Shown: in pieces, positions 52,079 to 60,808 of the stretch
Layout: each line of letters starts with the position of its first letter
Numbering within the stretch: position 1 is the first letter of the stretch
DNA from: SMWD01 sp964629475
Lineage (GTDB): Bacteria; Pseudomonadota; Gammaproteobacteria; Steroidobacterales; GCA-2729495
Assembly (NCBI GenBank): GCA_964629475.1
Contig: CAZVQW010000004.1
Location: forward strand, 62,001-126,000
Length of the DNA stretch: 64,000 nucleotides
Reading direction: 5' to 3'
The notes under the pieces: model-generated
The model's input: only the letters and a program-made list of their open reading frames with translations
Told to the model about the DNA's origin: nothing
Databases searched by the model: none
Made by a program: the position numbers and the translations under genes

Positions 52079-52618
52079 ATGGCAGAAAGATTTGAAAAAC
52101 TTAATGATAAGCATGTTGAATTTATTAAAAATCAACACCTGTTTTTTGTCGGTAGTGCCGGTGCGGAAGGCTTTGTCAATGTTTCGCCAAAGGGCATGGA
52201 CAGTCTCAGGGTTATCGATAGCTCAACGGTTGTGTGGCTAAATCTGACAGGTAGCGGCAATGAAACGGCAGCTCATGTGCTGGAAAACAAGCGCATGACA
52301 ATAATGTTTTGCTCATTCGATAAGCATCCTCTGATTCTGAGATTGTATGGTCAGGCAAAAGCCGTTCATCCCAGGGATAGCGATTGGAAAGATCTGGTCT
52401 CACTGTTTCCCGCGTATGGAGGTACGCGGCAGTTCTTTAAGCTTGAACTTGAACTCGTGCAAACATCATGTGGCTATGCAGTGCCATATTTTGAGTCGAA
52501 GGGTGACCGGCCTACCTTGTCAAAATGGGCTGAAAAGCACGGCAGCAAAGGGATCAGGGAGTATTGGGAAGAGAACAATCGAGTTAGCATGAATGATAAA
52601 GAAACCGGAATTTTCTAG
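52079..52618 (+). CDS. Pyridoxamine 5'-phosphate oxidase-fold protein
   Basis: 179 residues with the split-barrel FMN-binding pattern: HLFFVGSAGAEGFVNVSPKGMDSLRV, VVWLNLTGSGNETAAHVLEN and MTIMFCSFDKHPLILRLYGQAK. Homologues bind FMN or F420 and often act as small flavin reductases of unknown substrate; it is not a vitamin B6 enzyme by these motifs alone. A GGAG ribosome site precedes the ATG. The DNA is lower in GC than neighbours, as is the following GNAT gene, so the pair may have been acquired together. Confidence 0.82.
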   Translation: MAERFEKLNDKHVEFIKNQHLFFVGSAGAEGFVNVSPKGMDSLRVIDSSTVVWLNLTGSGNETAAHVLENKRMTIMFCSFDKHPLILRLYGQAKAVHPRDSDWKDLVSLFPAYGGTRQFFKLELELVQTSCGYAVPYFESKGDRPTLSKWAEKHGSKGIREYWEENNRVSMNDKETGIF

Positions 52619-52619
52619 T

Positions 52620-53111
52620 ATGAAAATTGAAGTATCGATAGCCGATTATCTTGATAAGCAACATGCCGTAGATATCGGCTACCTCATGAATTGCTATGCA
52701 GAAGATCCGATGGGCGGGGGGAGTTCTTTGCCCGTTTATGTTCAGGAAAATCTGGCCGCAGAACTGTCGGAAATTCCGCATGCTTTTAGCTTTATTTGTT
52801 ATGTGGACGGCAAGCCGGCAGGGTTGGTCAACTGCTTCGGAGCCTTCTCAACCTTCAAGTGCAAGCCACTTGTCAATGTACACGATGTCATAGTCATCGA
52901 TAAATTTCGTGGCCTGGGGATAAGCCAGCTTTTGTTGACTAAGGTTGAAGAGCGAGCCAGGGAAAAGGGATGTTGCAAAATAACTCTCGAGGTTCTGGAG
53001 GGCAATCAAGTTGCCAAAAATGCCTATAAGAAGCTTGGCTATGAGGACTTTGAGTTGGATCCTGCAATGGGCAAGGCATTGTTCTGGCAAAAGCTCATTG
53101 AAAATTGCTAG
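52620..53111 (+). CDS. GNAT-family N-acetyltransferase
   Basis: 163 residues from the ATG at 52620; an ATG at 52593 would overlap the previous gene by 26 bases and is possible. The GNAT core is visible: the beta-4 strand HDVIVIDKFRGLGISQLLL, with the acetyl-CoA loop Q/R-x-x-G-x-G/A as FRGLGI, and the later GNQVAKNAYKKLGYEDFEL. It transfers an acetyl group from acetyl-CoA to an amine on an unknown target. It lies one base after the flavin-fold gene stop, so the two are co-expressed. Lower GC than its surroundings. Confidence 0.85.
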   Translation: MKIEVSIADYLDKQHAVDIGYLMNCYAEDPMGGGSSLPVYVQENLAAELSEIPHAFSFICYVDGKPAGLVNCFGAFSTFKCKPLVNVHDVIVIDKFRGLGISQLLLTKVEERAREKGCCKITLEVLEGNQVAKNAYKKLGYEDFELDPAMGKALFWQKLIENC

Positions 53112-53229
53112 CGCACTGCGTAAGCCTGCTTCCGGGCGTCGCCTTGTGGTGGCGTAATCTGAGGTTAAGGCGTGTTTTTTTTCACGCTACCGGTGCCGTG
53201 GTGACGGTCAGGTCGGAATAGGCGAGTAA

Positions 53230-55320
53230 CTAGTGCCGATAGGCGATTTCGATGAAGAATTCGCGAGTGCGACCCGGAAAATAACGATATGCACCGAATG
53301 CGAAGTCTGCCCGGTCGGCGTAGAGTTCATCCGTCACATTGTTCATGCGGCCCGTGAGCTGCCAGTCGTCTGTGAAACGCCACGAGGCACGCAGATTCAG
53401 CAGGTTGTGGCCGTCGTATTTGTGTTCATTGGCGGCATCGAGCCAATAGGAACCCTGATGAACGGCCTCGAGTTCGATGCGGCCCCGGCCCCGGTTCCAG
53501 CCGGCACGCAGGCTGCCCAGTGTCCGTGGGGCGGTATCGATCTCGTTGCCGGACACGATCGTCTCGCCACGTGCTGCGGCGCTGAAGTCGTAGGTATGCC
53601 GGGCCCAGGTGCCGGCCACTGCGCCGTAGAGCCCGGAAGCCGTATCACGTGCCTGTGCCTGTAGTTCGATACCGATGTGCCGGCTCTTGCCGTCACTAAT
53701 AGTGTTGCGATCCGCATCCTGAAAAATAGTGTTGTGCTTGCGCATGGTGAATGCCGCCACTTCGAGCGCAGTGTGTTCGGTTTGCCTGTGCATGCCGATT
53801 TCCAGGCTGTCGAGCGTAGTCGTGTCCAGATCGGCAACGTCCTGGTTTTCCTGCAGTCGATACAGCTCGGTTACTTGCGGTGCACGAAACCCGCGTGACA
53901 GCGTAGCGTATGCAGTTATCTGCGGATTGATTCGAAACGACAGCCCGATGTTCGGGGCCACGTTAAGAAAGTCATCGGTCCGGTCAGCCGGGCGATTATA
54001 GCGACATCCCGCGGGGCACGGCGTGCCGTCGTCGCGACTATTGCCATCCGACAAATGATTGTCGTAGTCATAATGCAGGTATTCCAGGCGCAAACCGGTC
54101 AGCAGCTGCCAGTTCGTGCCGAGCGGAATCTCTATCTGTGCATAGGGTGCCGTCATGATGCTGGAGATGTCGAAATCGTAATGCCAGCCTTGCGGCAGCT
54201 TGTCGACCAGAAACGGCGGGCTGGTTGTCGGTTGCGCCTGATACTGCCTGATGAAGCCATCCATGATTTCGAGATCGAGGCCCGCCGTTACAGTCGAGGT
54301 GCCCCATGGGCGCATAGTAGTCAGGATCATGCCGCCTGACACCTGACCATTTTCTTCCAGCGGTTGGCCCGGCAGGAAGTGCATCAGGAAGTTCATATCG
54401 GAGTGTCGCAGGTAGAACCAGGCATCCGTACCGTGCCACGCATGGTTGGCGTCGGGGGTCCAGCGAACCGACAGGCGCTGACTGTCGGCTTCGCGAAATG
54501 CCTCGGGATTCTCGTTACCGATGCGTAAGTCCGGGTCCTTATAGGCATCCTCACCGTAAATAAAACCGGCCGTGTCCTGATCGAGATTCTGCGTGCTGAG
54601 CGTCCAGCTCAGCTTGCTGTTCGATAGCGATTGGTTCAGGCGTACAAAACCTTTCTGCTGGCGATACCCGGAGTCAACCCGGAAGCCGTCATAATGGTCT
54701 GCCAGTATGCCGAAGGTCAGGTTGTTGTGGCCGATGCTGCCGTCCCAGCCTAATTTGCCTCGATAGTATTCATCGGGTCCGAGCGTGGCGCTACCGGTCC
54801 AGCCGGGCGAGTCGCCCGGTACCGGCAACAGGATATTCATCGTGCCGTGCAGCCCGTTCGAACCGTACAGTGCATTCGATGGGCCGCGGATGACCTCGAT
54901 TGAGCGGCTGATTTCAGACGGCAGCTCGAATAGCTCGTTGATGTTGCAAAAGCCGGTCGGGCGAGTCGGTATGTTGTCTTCGAGAATCAGAAAAGCGCCG
55001 CACGCGCCGGGGCCGGTCAGGACCGGTGAGCGAATCGCCGGTAACGTTTCCTGGCCGCTGCCGCGCGTCAGCCAGGTCCCGGCCACCTGGGTGCCGAGTT
55101 CATGAATATGTTGAGGATTGGTGATGCGAATGCGGTCAGTCGACAAGCGAGCCGTGTTGCCGGTGAGTTCAAGGATTGGTGTACTGGTTTTTGTTGCAGT
55201 GACAACAACTTCGTCAGCCGATGGTGTACCGAACACGACATTTGGCAGTGCAAATGTGATCAGGGCGAGCAGAACGGAAATTGGAAAAATCAGAGCCAGA
55301 CCCCGATTTTGACTAAACAT
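53230..55320 (-). CDS. TonB-dependent outer-membrane receptor
   Basis: 696 residues from the ATG at 55320, which gives a signal peptide ending near VVFG-TPSA. A TonB box-like DEVVVTATK begins the mature chain. The plug domain shows the usual ILEDNIPTRP and SIEVIRGPSNALYGSNGLHGTMNI; the barrel ends in RTREFFIEIAYRH with terminal aromatic pairs near the end. It should import a metal complex or cofactor across the outer membrane using TonB energy. A CPAGC segment and a GACGA segment in loops add cysteines, which may form disulfides. The ligand is unknown; no siderophore or cobalamin genes are beside it. Confidence 0.9.
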   Translation of the reverse strand: MFSQNRGLALIFPISVLLALITFALPNVVFGTPSADEVVVTATKTSTPILELTGNTARLSTDRIRITNPQHIHELGTQVAGTWLTRGSGQETLPAIRSPVLTGPGACGAFLILEDNIPTRPTGFCNINELFELPSEISRSIEVIRGPSNALYGSNGLHGTMNILLPVPGDSPGWTGSATLGPDEYYRGKLGWDGSIGHNNLTFGILADHYDGFRVDSGYRQQKGFVRLNQSLSNSKLSWTLSTQNLDQDTAGFIYGEDAYKDPDLRIGNENPEAFREADSQRLSVRWTPDANHAWHGTDAWFYLRHSDMNFLMHFLPGQPLEENGQVSGGMILTTMRPWGTSTVTAGLDLEIMDGFIRQYQAQPTTSPPFLVDKLPQGWHYDFDISSIMTAPYAQIEIPLGTNWQLLTGLRLEYLHYDYDNHLSDGNSRDDGTPCPAGCRYNRPADRTDDFLNVAPNIGLSFRINPQITAYATLSRGFRAPQVTELYRLQENQDVADLDTTTLDSLEIGMHRQTEHTALEVAAFTMRKHNTIFQDADRNTISDGKSRHIGIELQAQARDTASGLYGAVAGTWARHTYDFSAAARGETIVSGNEIDTAPRTLGSLRAGWNRGRGRIELEAVHQGSYWLDAANEHKYDGHNLLNLRASWRFTDDWQLTGRMNNVTDELYADRADFAFGAYRYFPGRTREFFIEIAYRH

Positions 55321-55422
55321 TGCGGGGTTTGAGCCTGATTTTCCCCAATAAACCTCGGTTTGACCGCATATCTTTTGCAAAGGATGAGTTAGCGTATGAA
55401 TGGTTTATGGCGTAGCGCCGGT

Positions 55423-55469
55423 GTTGACTTTCGGCGTCTATTGCGACCGAATAGCCATTGAAAGTCAAC
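55423..55469. promoter_or_regulatory. Nested inverted repeat between the receptor and AAA/WD40 genes
   Basis: Outer arms GTTGACTTTC (55423-55432) and GAAAGTCAAC (55460-55469) are perfect inverted copies; inner arms CTATT (55438-55442) and AATAG (55450-55454) sit symmetrically inside. It lies in the divergent promoter region, 28 bases before the AAA/WD40 start. It could be an operator or an RNA hairpin. Confidence 0.55.
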
Positions 55470-55496
55470 CGGTAATCGGTATTTCATCAAGGTGAC

Positions 55497-58400
55497 ATGA
55501 CCAGCGAGAAACGCAACAGCAAGTTTTACGTAGTCGGCGGGCCGGTTCAGCCCGGCCGGGAATGCTGCATTGTGCGTGATTCGGACATGCAGCTTTACGC
55601 GCGTCTCAGCGAGGACGAATACTGTTACGTTCTGGCGCCGGCACACGAGGGCAAGACGACGCTGATGGCGAATACGGCGACCCGTATGCGTGCCGAGGGC
55701 ATTCGTGTCGCGACTGTCGATCTCGCTCAGATCAGCAGCCGGGATATGAAGGATGATGTTGGTCGCTGGTATTACAGCTTCGCGTATCGCATTGTGCGGG
55801 AATTGCGCATCCGTTCAGACCTGCAGACATGGTGGCAGGAGCGCAGTGGCCTGACCATCATGCAACGGCTGCGCGAATTTTTCCTCGAAGTCGTGTTAGC
55901 TGACAGGGATGAGCCGGTCGTCATATTTATTGATCGGATCGAAACGGCACTCGGAGAGGCCATTGCCAAGCAACTGTTGGCGGCCATCCGCGCCTGTTAC
56001 GATGCGCGCGCAACCGAGCCCAGGTACCAGCATCTGACATTTGCATTGCTTGGTTCGGTCTCCGTCGGTCAACGGATTCCGGATGGCCATGACTCGCCGT
56101 TTGATATCGGTACGGCGATTGAACTCGATGATTTCGAGTTGCCCGAGTTACGCCGGCTGGCCGCCGGACTTGGCGTGGATCAGCAGGCAGCTACGCGCAT
56201 GACTCAGGCAGTCTGGGATTGGACGAGTGGCCAGCCGTATCTGAGCCAAAAGATTTTTCGTGCGCTGGCGAGACGAACGAGCAGTGAATTGACGGAGGAA
56301 CTCGTCGACGAAGTTGTCGAGACGTTGTTTCTGACGCCAAACGGTCCGCGTGATGAGCCGCATTTGTCGGCAGTTTCCCGGGAATTTCTGCGCAGTGCGG
56401 GTGGTCGAAGTGCGCGCCTCAATTTGTGTCGGCGTATCTACAAGGGCAGGCATATCACGGCAGATCCGGGTATCGATGTTCATCGTGATCTGTTGCTGAC
56501 CGGTCTCGTCGTCATCGATTCGGATGGTTTTTTCGCAGTACGTAACCGAATCTATAAGACAGCGTTCTCACAGCAATGGGTCGGCCAGAATCAGCCGTTC
56601 GGCTGGAAGGGAGCGGCGATTGCGGCAGCCATCGCCGTCATTTGCGTGGCCGCACCGATCTGGTACACGACATCTCTGCCGCAGCCCTATATCCAGGTTC
56701 TGACGGCGCCGAATCAGGATTATGTGTCGGCACTCGAGTCTTATCGACGATTGAGTTTTCTGCCGGGTTTCGGTGACATGGCCGACAATCTGTTTGCCGA
56801 CTACCTCGTGCAACAGAGTCGCAGCGCTAACCGGCTCGCCGAAGTTGAACGTTTCAGCGAGAGTCTCGTGGAAATCACGGATCGGCCGCTGGTCGGCAGT
56901 CAGATGCTGGCTGAGTTCTGGGAGCGTCGTGTTGCGAAATCGATGCATCGCGGTGAACGCGATGTTGCATTGCTTTTTGCCACACGCATGCTTGCCGAGC
57001 CGACGCCGGAGCGCCGGCAACTTGCAGCTGAACTGCTCGGCCGTGATTTCGACATGTTGTACGGGACGTTTCGTACTCCACGACCGTTGCAGGCGATCGA
57101 GCTCGATTCGGCATCCGGCCTGATCACGACTCTTGATGCGCAGCACCAGGTTGATGTGCTGCACATAGCTGATAGTGGGCTGCAACGTATCCAGCAATTT
57201 GCATTACTGGCAGAAGAGATAATTCCGCTGCAACGTCGGCTCATTTATGAGGGTGCAGCAAGCGGCAAGCGACTGGTATTAACGATTCATACCGATCATC
57301 TGCGACCGACTGATGTCATGGTCGGTTTGCGTGCGCCGTCAGGGCGTGAGGTGCAACTGGGCCTCGCGCAGGTCACGGCGGGGGAAGAGGGGGTCTATCA
57401 TTTTGATTCACGTCGGGATGAAGCGTTGGCGGCGTTACTCGAAGAAGACATTCATGGCACATGGACAGCAAATTTTACGGACAATATTCAGGGTGTTATT
57501 GGTCATCTGCTCAGCTGGGAAATTCGTATTGATAACACGGTTGCGACACTACCGGCCGGCGTGATACCGGAGACCAGTGCAATCCCGGAACCCGGTGTGG
57601 CGCGGCAGTTACATAGTGTGTTGTCACCGGGCGGTCGACGGGCGCTGACCTGGCCGTCAGATCCGCTGGTGCGAGGAGATTTGCTTGTCTGGGATGTCGC
57701 AGGTGGTGAGATTCTTGCCCGTATTCCACGTCCCGCTAACTTCTCTTCGGCCCGTTTTGCGTTGGGCCACGATGCAGTCTTTATTACGGCCGGCAGCACG
57801 ATCGACTTTCTTGATATTGCAACCGGGAAGCTGTTGACGGAGTTGACGATCGAACCGTCGTTCGAGCCCGTGCTGTCCGACAACGGTCGGTTCCTGATCG
57901 TCGATATGGTCCTGCGCGCCGGGGATAATGAGTTATCGGTCTGGGATCTCGATACACCTGCAGAGATCGGGAGTCTCGTGACCGGCGGCGTTGCCGATCT
58001 CGTCGCGGCCGATCCGTTGGGGCGATTCATGGCTGTCAGTGACGGGGATCGACTGGTTCGTCTGTGGTCTGTTCGCGACGGCGAGTTGATCGGTGAGTAT
58101 GAACATGCCGCGAAACCCATGAGTATTCAGTTCGATGCGACCGGCCGCTGGCTGATGACACAGGATGCGGCAAATGGTTTTCGGGTTTGGCCGGTTGACG
58201 GTTCGCTGCAGCCGGTCTTCACGCGCCGTGGCGCCGGTCCATGGGATGCAAGTATCTCTGCTACGTCTCTGCTGCTCGGTTCGCTCGATCGCGGCTATGA
58301 GTTGATAGATCTCAACAGTGGCCACATCAAGGATGATGTTTTCAGTCATGGTATTCCAACCGCACGCAAGAATCCGGATCGTTATACCTCTCACACGTTG

Positions 58401-59516
58401 CTTGCGTCCGAGCATGGGTTTGCTGCCACCTATGACGGCCGTCAGGCGCTGAAGATCTGGCGCCTGCCGCCGCAATTTTCTGCTGTGCCGGGCGAAGATA
58501 CAGCACCTGACATTGCAGCATTACCGGCTAACAGCAGTGCCGCGGCAATCAGTCCCGATGCGCGGCACATCGCATTGGCGACCTATGATGGCGATGTGCT
58601 GATTCTTCCGGTTGGCGAGCAGGCGCTCGTACTGCCGGGCAGTACTCCGCGGCCGGGTTTTATCGGTCATCTGGATCCGATTACACTCGTCACGTTCAGC
58701 TCAACCGGCAATCTCGTTGCCAGTGGCTCATTAGACGGCGGCATCCGGGTCTGGGAAGCTGCATCCGGCGCGCCACGCAGTTTCTTTTCCGGTCATGCCG
58801 ATGGCACGGTTCATGACATTGTGTTTTCATCGGATGACCGGTTTATATTCTCGGCGAGTCGTCGCTCGGTTATCGTCATTGACACGACAAACGGCGATGT
58901 ACTTGCCCAGTTGCAGATCCAGGGTGAGCAACCACAACTTGTGGTCAGCGCTGACGGGAAGCGAGTCTATATCGCCGGTGACCGGGGTGGGCTGACGCGT
59001 TGGTTATGGCGCAGTGATATCGTTGAATCACTGATTGCACCCGGTGCGGGGATTCGTCACATCGCAGTCGATCGGAGCGAAACGTTACTTGCGACAGTCG
59101 ACATGAAAAACCAGGTTCGTGCCTGGGATCTCACGTCGATGGTGCCACGAGAAAAACGAATCCGGACCGCTGCTGCAGTCGATCGCTTGTCAATTGCGGT
59201 GGATGGCAGCCAGGTCTTTGTGCAGTCCGGCGTCTGGTTGAACTTGCTGTCGGTTGCCGAAGACGGGTTGCGATTCGAAGCGACGCGGTTACTGGACAGC
59301 ACGCCTGCTGCGGTCGCATTGGCAGACGCAGGTCTGGAGGTTAATGTATTGACGCAACCGTCGGCATCGATGCCCAGGGTCGGGCTAATCCGCATGTCTG
59401 TACCGGATGCCGTACCGCTGGACGAGCCGCTGGATCGGTTGATCACCGATGTCGAATCACGGTTAAGCCTGACGCTGGACAAGTGGGGGAATGCGCAGCC
59501 GTTGTACCGGCGGTAG
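55497..59516 (+). CDS. Giant AAA-like ATPase / TM / P-domain / WD40 protein
   Basis: 1339 residues; AAGGTG lies five bases before the ATG. Residues 1-365 resemble the AAA_35 (STAND-like) module: YVVGGPVQPGRECCIVRDSD, an imperfect Walker A (APAHEGKT, 47-54, first Gly replaced by Ala), Walker B (VVIFID, 141-146) and a winged-helix-like end. A membrane helix spans about 372-390. Residues about 592-680 look like a proprotein-convertase P-domain (VMVGLRAPSGREVQLGL, HGTWTANFTDN, SWEIRIDN). From about 700 to 1280 there are WD40-type blades (GHLDPITLVTFSSTGNLVASG, DGGIRVWEAASG). It appears to link cytoplasmic nucleotide switching to periplasmic propellers. No partner gene is adjacent. Confidence 0.85.
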   Translation: MTSEKRNSKFYVVGGPVQPGRECCIVRDSDMQLYARLSEDEYCYVLAPAHEGKTTLMANTATRMRAEGIRVATVDLAQISSRDMKDDVGRWYYSFAYRIVRELRIRSDLQTWWQERSGLTIMQRLREFFLEVVLADRDEPVVIFIDRIETALGEAIAKQLLAAIRACYDARATEPRYQHLTFALLGSVSVGQRIPDGHDSPFDIGTAIELDDFELPELRRLAAGLGVDQQAATRMTQAVWDWTSGQPYLSQKIFRALARRTSSELTEELVDEVVETLFLTPNGPRDEPHLSAVSREFLRSAGGRSARLNLCRRIYKGRHITADPGIDVHRDLLLTGLVVIDSDGFFAVRNRIYKTAFSQQWVGQNQPFGWKGAAIAAAIAVICVAAPIWYTTSLPQPYIQVLTAPNQDYVSALESYRRLSFLPGFGDMADNLFADYLVQQSRSANRLAEVERFSESLVEITDRPLVGSQMLAEFWERRVAKSMHRGERDVALLFATRMLAEPTPERRQLAAELLGRDFDMLYGTFRTPRPLQAIELDSASGLITTLDAQHQVDVLHIADSGLQRIQQFALLAEEIIPLQRRLIYEGAASGKRLVLTIHTDHLRPTDVMVGLRAPSGREVQLGLAQVTAGEEGVYHFDSRRDEALAALLEEDIHGTWTANFTDNIQGVIGHLLSWEIRIDNTVATLPAGVIPETSAIPEPGVARQLHSVLSPGGRRALTWPSDPLVRGDLLVWDVAGGEILARIPRPANFSSARFALGHDAVFITAGSTIDFLDIATGKLLTELTIEPSFEPVLSDNGRFLIVDMVLRAGDNELSVWDLDTPAEIGSLVTGGVADLVAADPLGRFMAVSDGDRLVRLWSVRDGELIGEYEHAAKPMSIQFDATGRWLMTQDAANGFRVWPVDGSLQPVFTRRGAGPWDASISATSLLLGSLDRGYELIDLNSGHIKDDVFSHGIPTARKNPDRYTSHTLLASEHGFAATYDGRQALKIWRLPPQFSAVPGEDTAPDIAALPANSSAAAISPDARHIALATYDGDVLILPVGEQALVLPGSTPRPGFIGHLDPITLVTFSSTGNLVASGSLDGGIRVWEAASGAPRSFFSGHADGTVHDIVFSSDDRFIFSASRRSVIVIDTTNGDVLAQLQIQGEQPQLVVSADGKRVYIAGDRGGLTRWLWRSDIVESLIAPGAGIRHIAVDRSETLLATVDMKNQVRAWDLTSMVPREKRIRTAAAVDRLSIAVDGSQVFVQSGVWLNLLSVAEDGLRFEATRLLDSTPAAVALADAGLEVNVLTQPSASMPRVGLIRMSVPDAVPLDEPLDRLITDVESRLSLTLDKWGNAQPLYRR

Positions 59517-59519
59517 CGT

Positions 59520-59577
59520 TGTGGGAGCGGCTTTAGCCGCGATTAGAGTTTGAATCGCGGCTAAAGCCGCTCCCACA
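59520..59577. repeat. REP-like palindrome, TTTAGCC subfamily (copy C)
   Basis: Perfect 24-bp arms at 59520-59543 and 59554-59577 with a 10-base loop, same arm as copies at 18833 and 39875. It fills the gap between the convergent AAA/WD40 and MscS genes and can serve as a shared transcription stop. Confidence 0.93.
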
Positions 59578-59588
59578 GAGGAGCTGAT

Positions 59589-60656
59589 TCAGGGCATTTC
59601 CTTGACATGCAGGTCTCTTTGCGGGAATGGGATCTGGATACCGGATTCAGCAAATTGACGATAAATCTCGCAGTTGAGATCGTGCACGATGAGACCGCGT
59701 AATATTGGTTGATCGATCCAGCACAACAGATCAAAGTCGAGACTCGATTCGCCGAATCGTCGGAATCGTACACGGGGCTCGGGAAATTTCAGTATGCGGT
59801 CGTGCGAGGTAGCGATCTGCTCAAGAATTTGCATGACCTTCTCAATATCCGAGCCATAGGCGACACCGACGCTGGCGCGTACGCGAAAGCGCTTGGGAGG
59901 GCCGCCGGCCTCGTTGATAATTGTCGCGTTGCCCATGACGCTGTTCGGTATCGAGATTTCGACATCGTCGCGCGTCAACAGGCGCGTACTGCGCAGGCCG
60001 ATGTGCGTGACTTCGCCGCGCTCACCGCTGTCGATGATGATAACGTCACCAATCCGGTAGGGCTTGTCCGCAAGGATCGCGACGCCGGCGAACAGATTCG
60101 ACAGTGTATCCTGCGCCGCGAAACTCAGCGCCAGACCAACAATACCGGCAGATGCGACGAGCCCGGTTACGTTAATGTCCCAGGCAACCATGATCGTGTA
60201 TACGCCGGCCAGGAACAGCAGGACTGCAATCGCATTCTTGAGTAGTGGTTCTGTAGTCGGTTGTACGAATTCGAAGCGTCGTTTGTGACCGCTCATTGCC
60301 GTCAACAGTAATTTTGACCCCCGCAGTGCGAAAACCAGCCAGACAAAAACCAGTATGGTTTTAATGATAGCGCCGATGATATTTTGCAGAGCCTGTTCCA
60401 GGCCGATGACGTCGAGTGCAATAAAGAGTCCGATGCTGGAAACCGTGGCAAATATCGGCCGGTGTAGAAACGATATGAATTGATCGTCTACGTTAGTCTC
60501 GGTGCGGGCGGCGAGACGCTTGATCGTGCGGCTGAACAGGAAATCGATGAACTTAGCCAGGACGAGCGAGATACTGATGACAATGAGCGCGACCAGGAAG
60601 GGATACGGTTCCAACAGTGAGTAACCGTCATTTGCCAAACTGATGACTTCGTCCAT
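59589..60656 (-). CDS. MscS-family small-conductance mechanosensitive channel
   Basis: 355 residues from the ATG at 60656; an upstream start at 60749 would add a Pro-rich stretch that overlaps the terminator. About four membrane helices are followed by the MscS core: pore helix GLVASAGIVGLALSFAAQDTLSNLFAGV, then the beta domain (RIGDVIIIDSGERGEVTHIGLRSTRL, SIPNSVMGNATIINE) and the C-terminal alpha/beta part. Such channels open under membrane tension to release solutes after osmotic downshock. It stands alone. Confidence 0.92.
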   Translation of the reverse strand: MDEVISLANDGYSLLEPYPFLVALIVISISLVLAKFIDFLFSRTIKRLAARTETNVDDQFISFLHRPIFATVSSIGLFIALDVIGLEQALQNIIGAIIKTILVFVWLVFALRGSKLLLTAMSGHKRRFEFVQPTTEPLLKNAIAVLLFLAGVYTIMVAWDINVTGLVASAGIVGLALSFAAQDTLSNLFAGVAILADKPYRIGDVIIIDSGERGEVTHIGLRSTRLLTRDDVEISIPNSVMGNATIINEAGGPPKRFRVRASVGVAYGSDIEKVMQILEQIATSHDRILKFPEPRVRFRRFGESSLDFDLLCWIDQPILRGLIVHDLNCEIYRQFAESGIQIPFPQRDLHVKEMP

Positions 60657-60732
60657 TTTGGAGAGGGTTCCTTGGCGGGTTGTGGGAGGTGGTGGGGCCG
60701 AACCGATAATATCACTCCACACTACATGGAAT

Positions 60733-60765
60733 AAAAAAACGGCCCACATCGGTGATGTGGGCCGT
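60733..60765 (-). terminator. Rho-independent terminator for the SYLF-domain gene
   Basis: A perfect 12-bp stem (60739-60750 with 60754-60765) with a 3-base loop; on the minus strand it runs into seven T residues (A run at 60733-60739). It lies 44 bases past the stop of the SYLF gene. Confidence 0.92.
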
Positions 60766-60808
60766 TCATTTAAACATTTCGTCCCTCTTGATGAGAGTCG
60801 AAATAAAA

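Noticed and set aside
18833..59577. CRISPR array from the recurring repeats
   Set aside because: Copies are kilobases apart, each is an inverted pair, and there are no regular spacers or cas genes.
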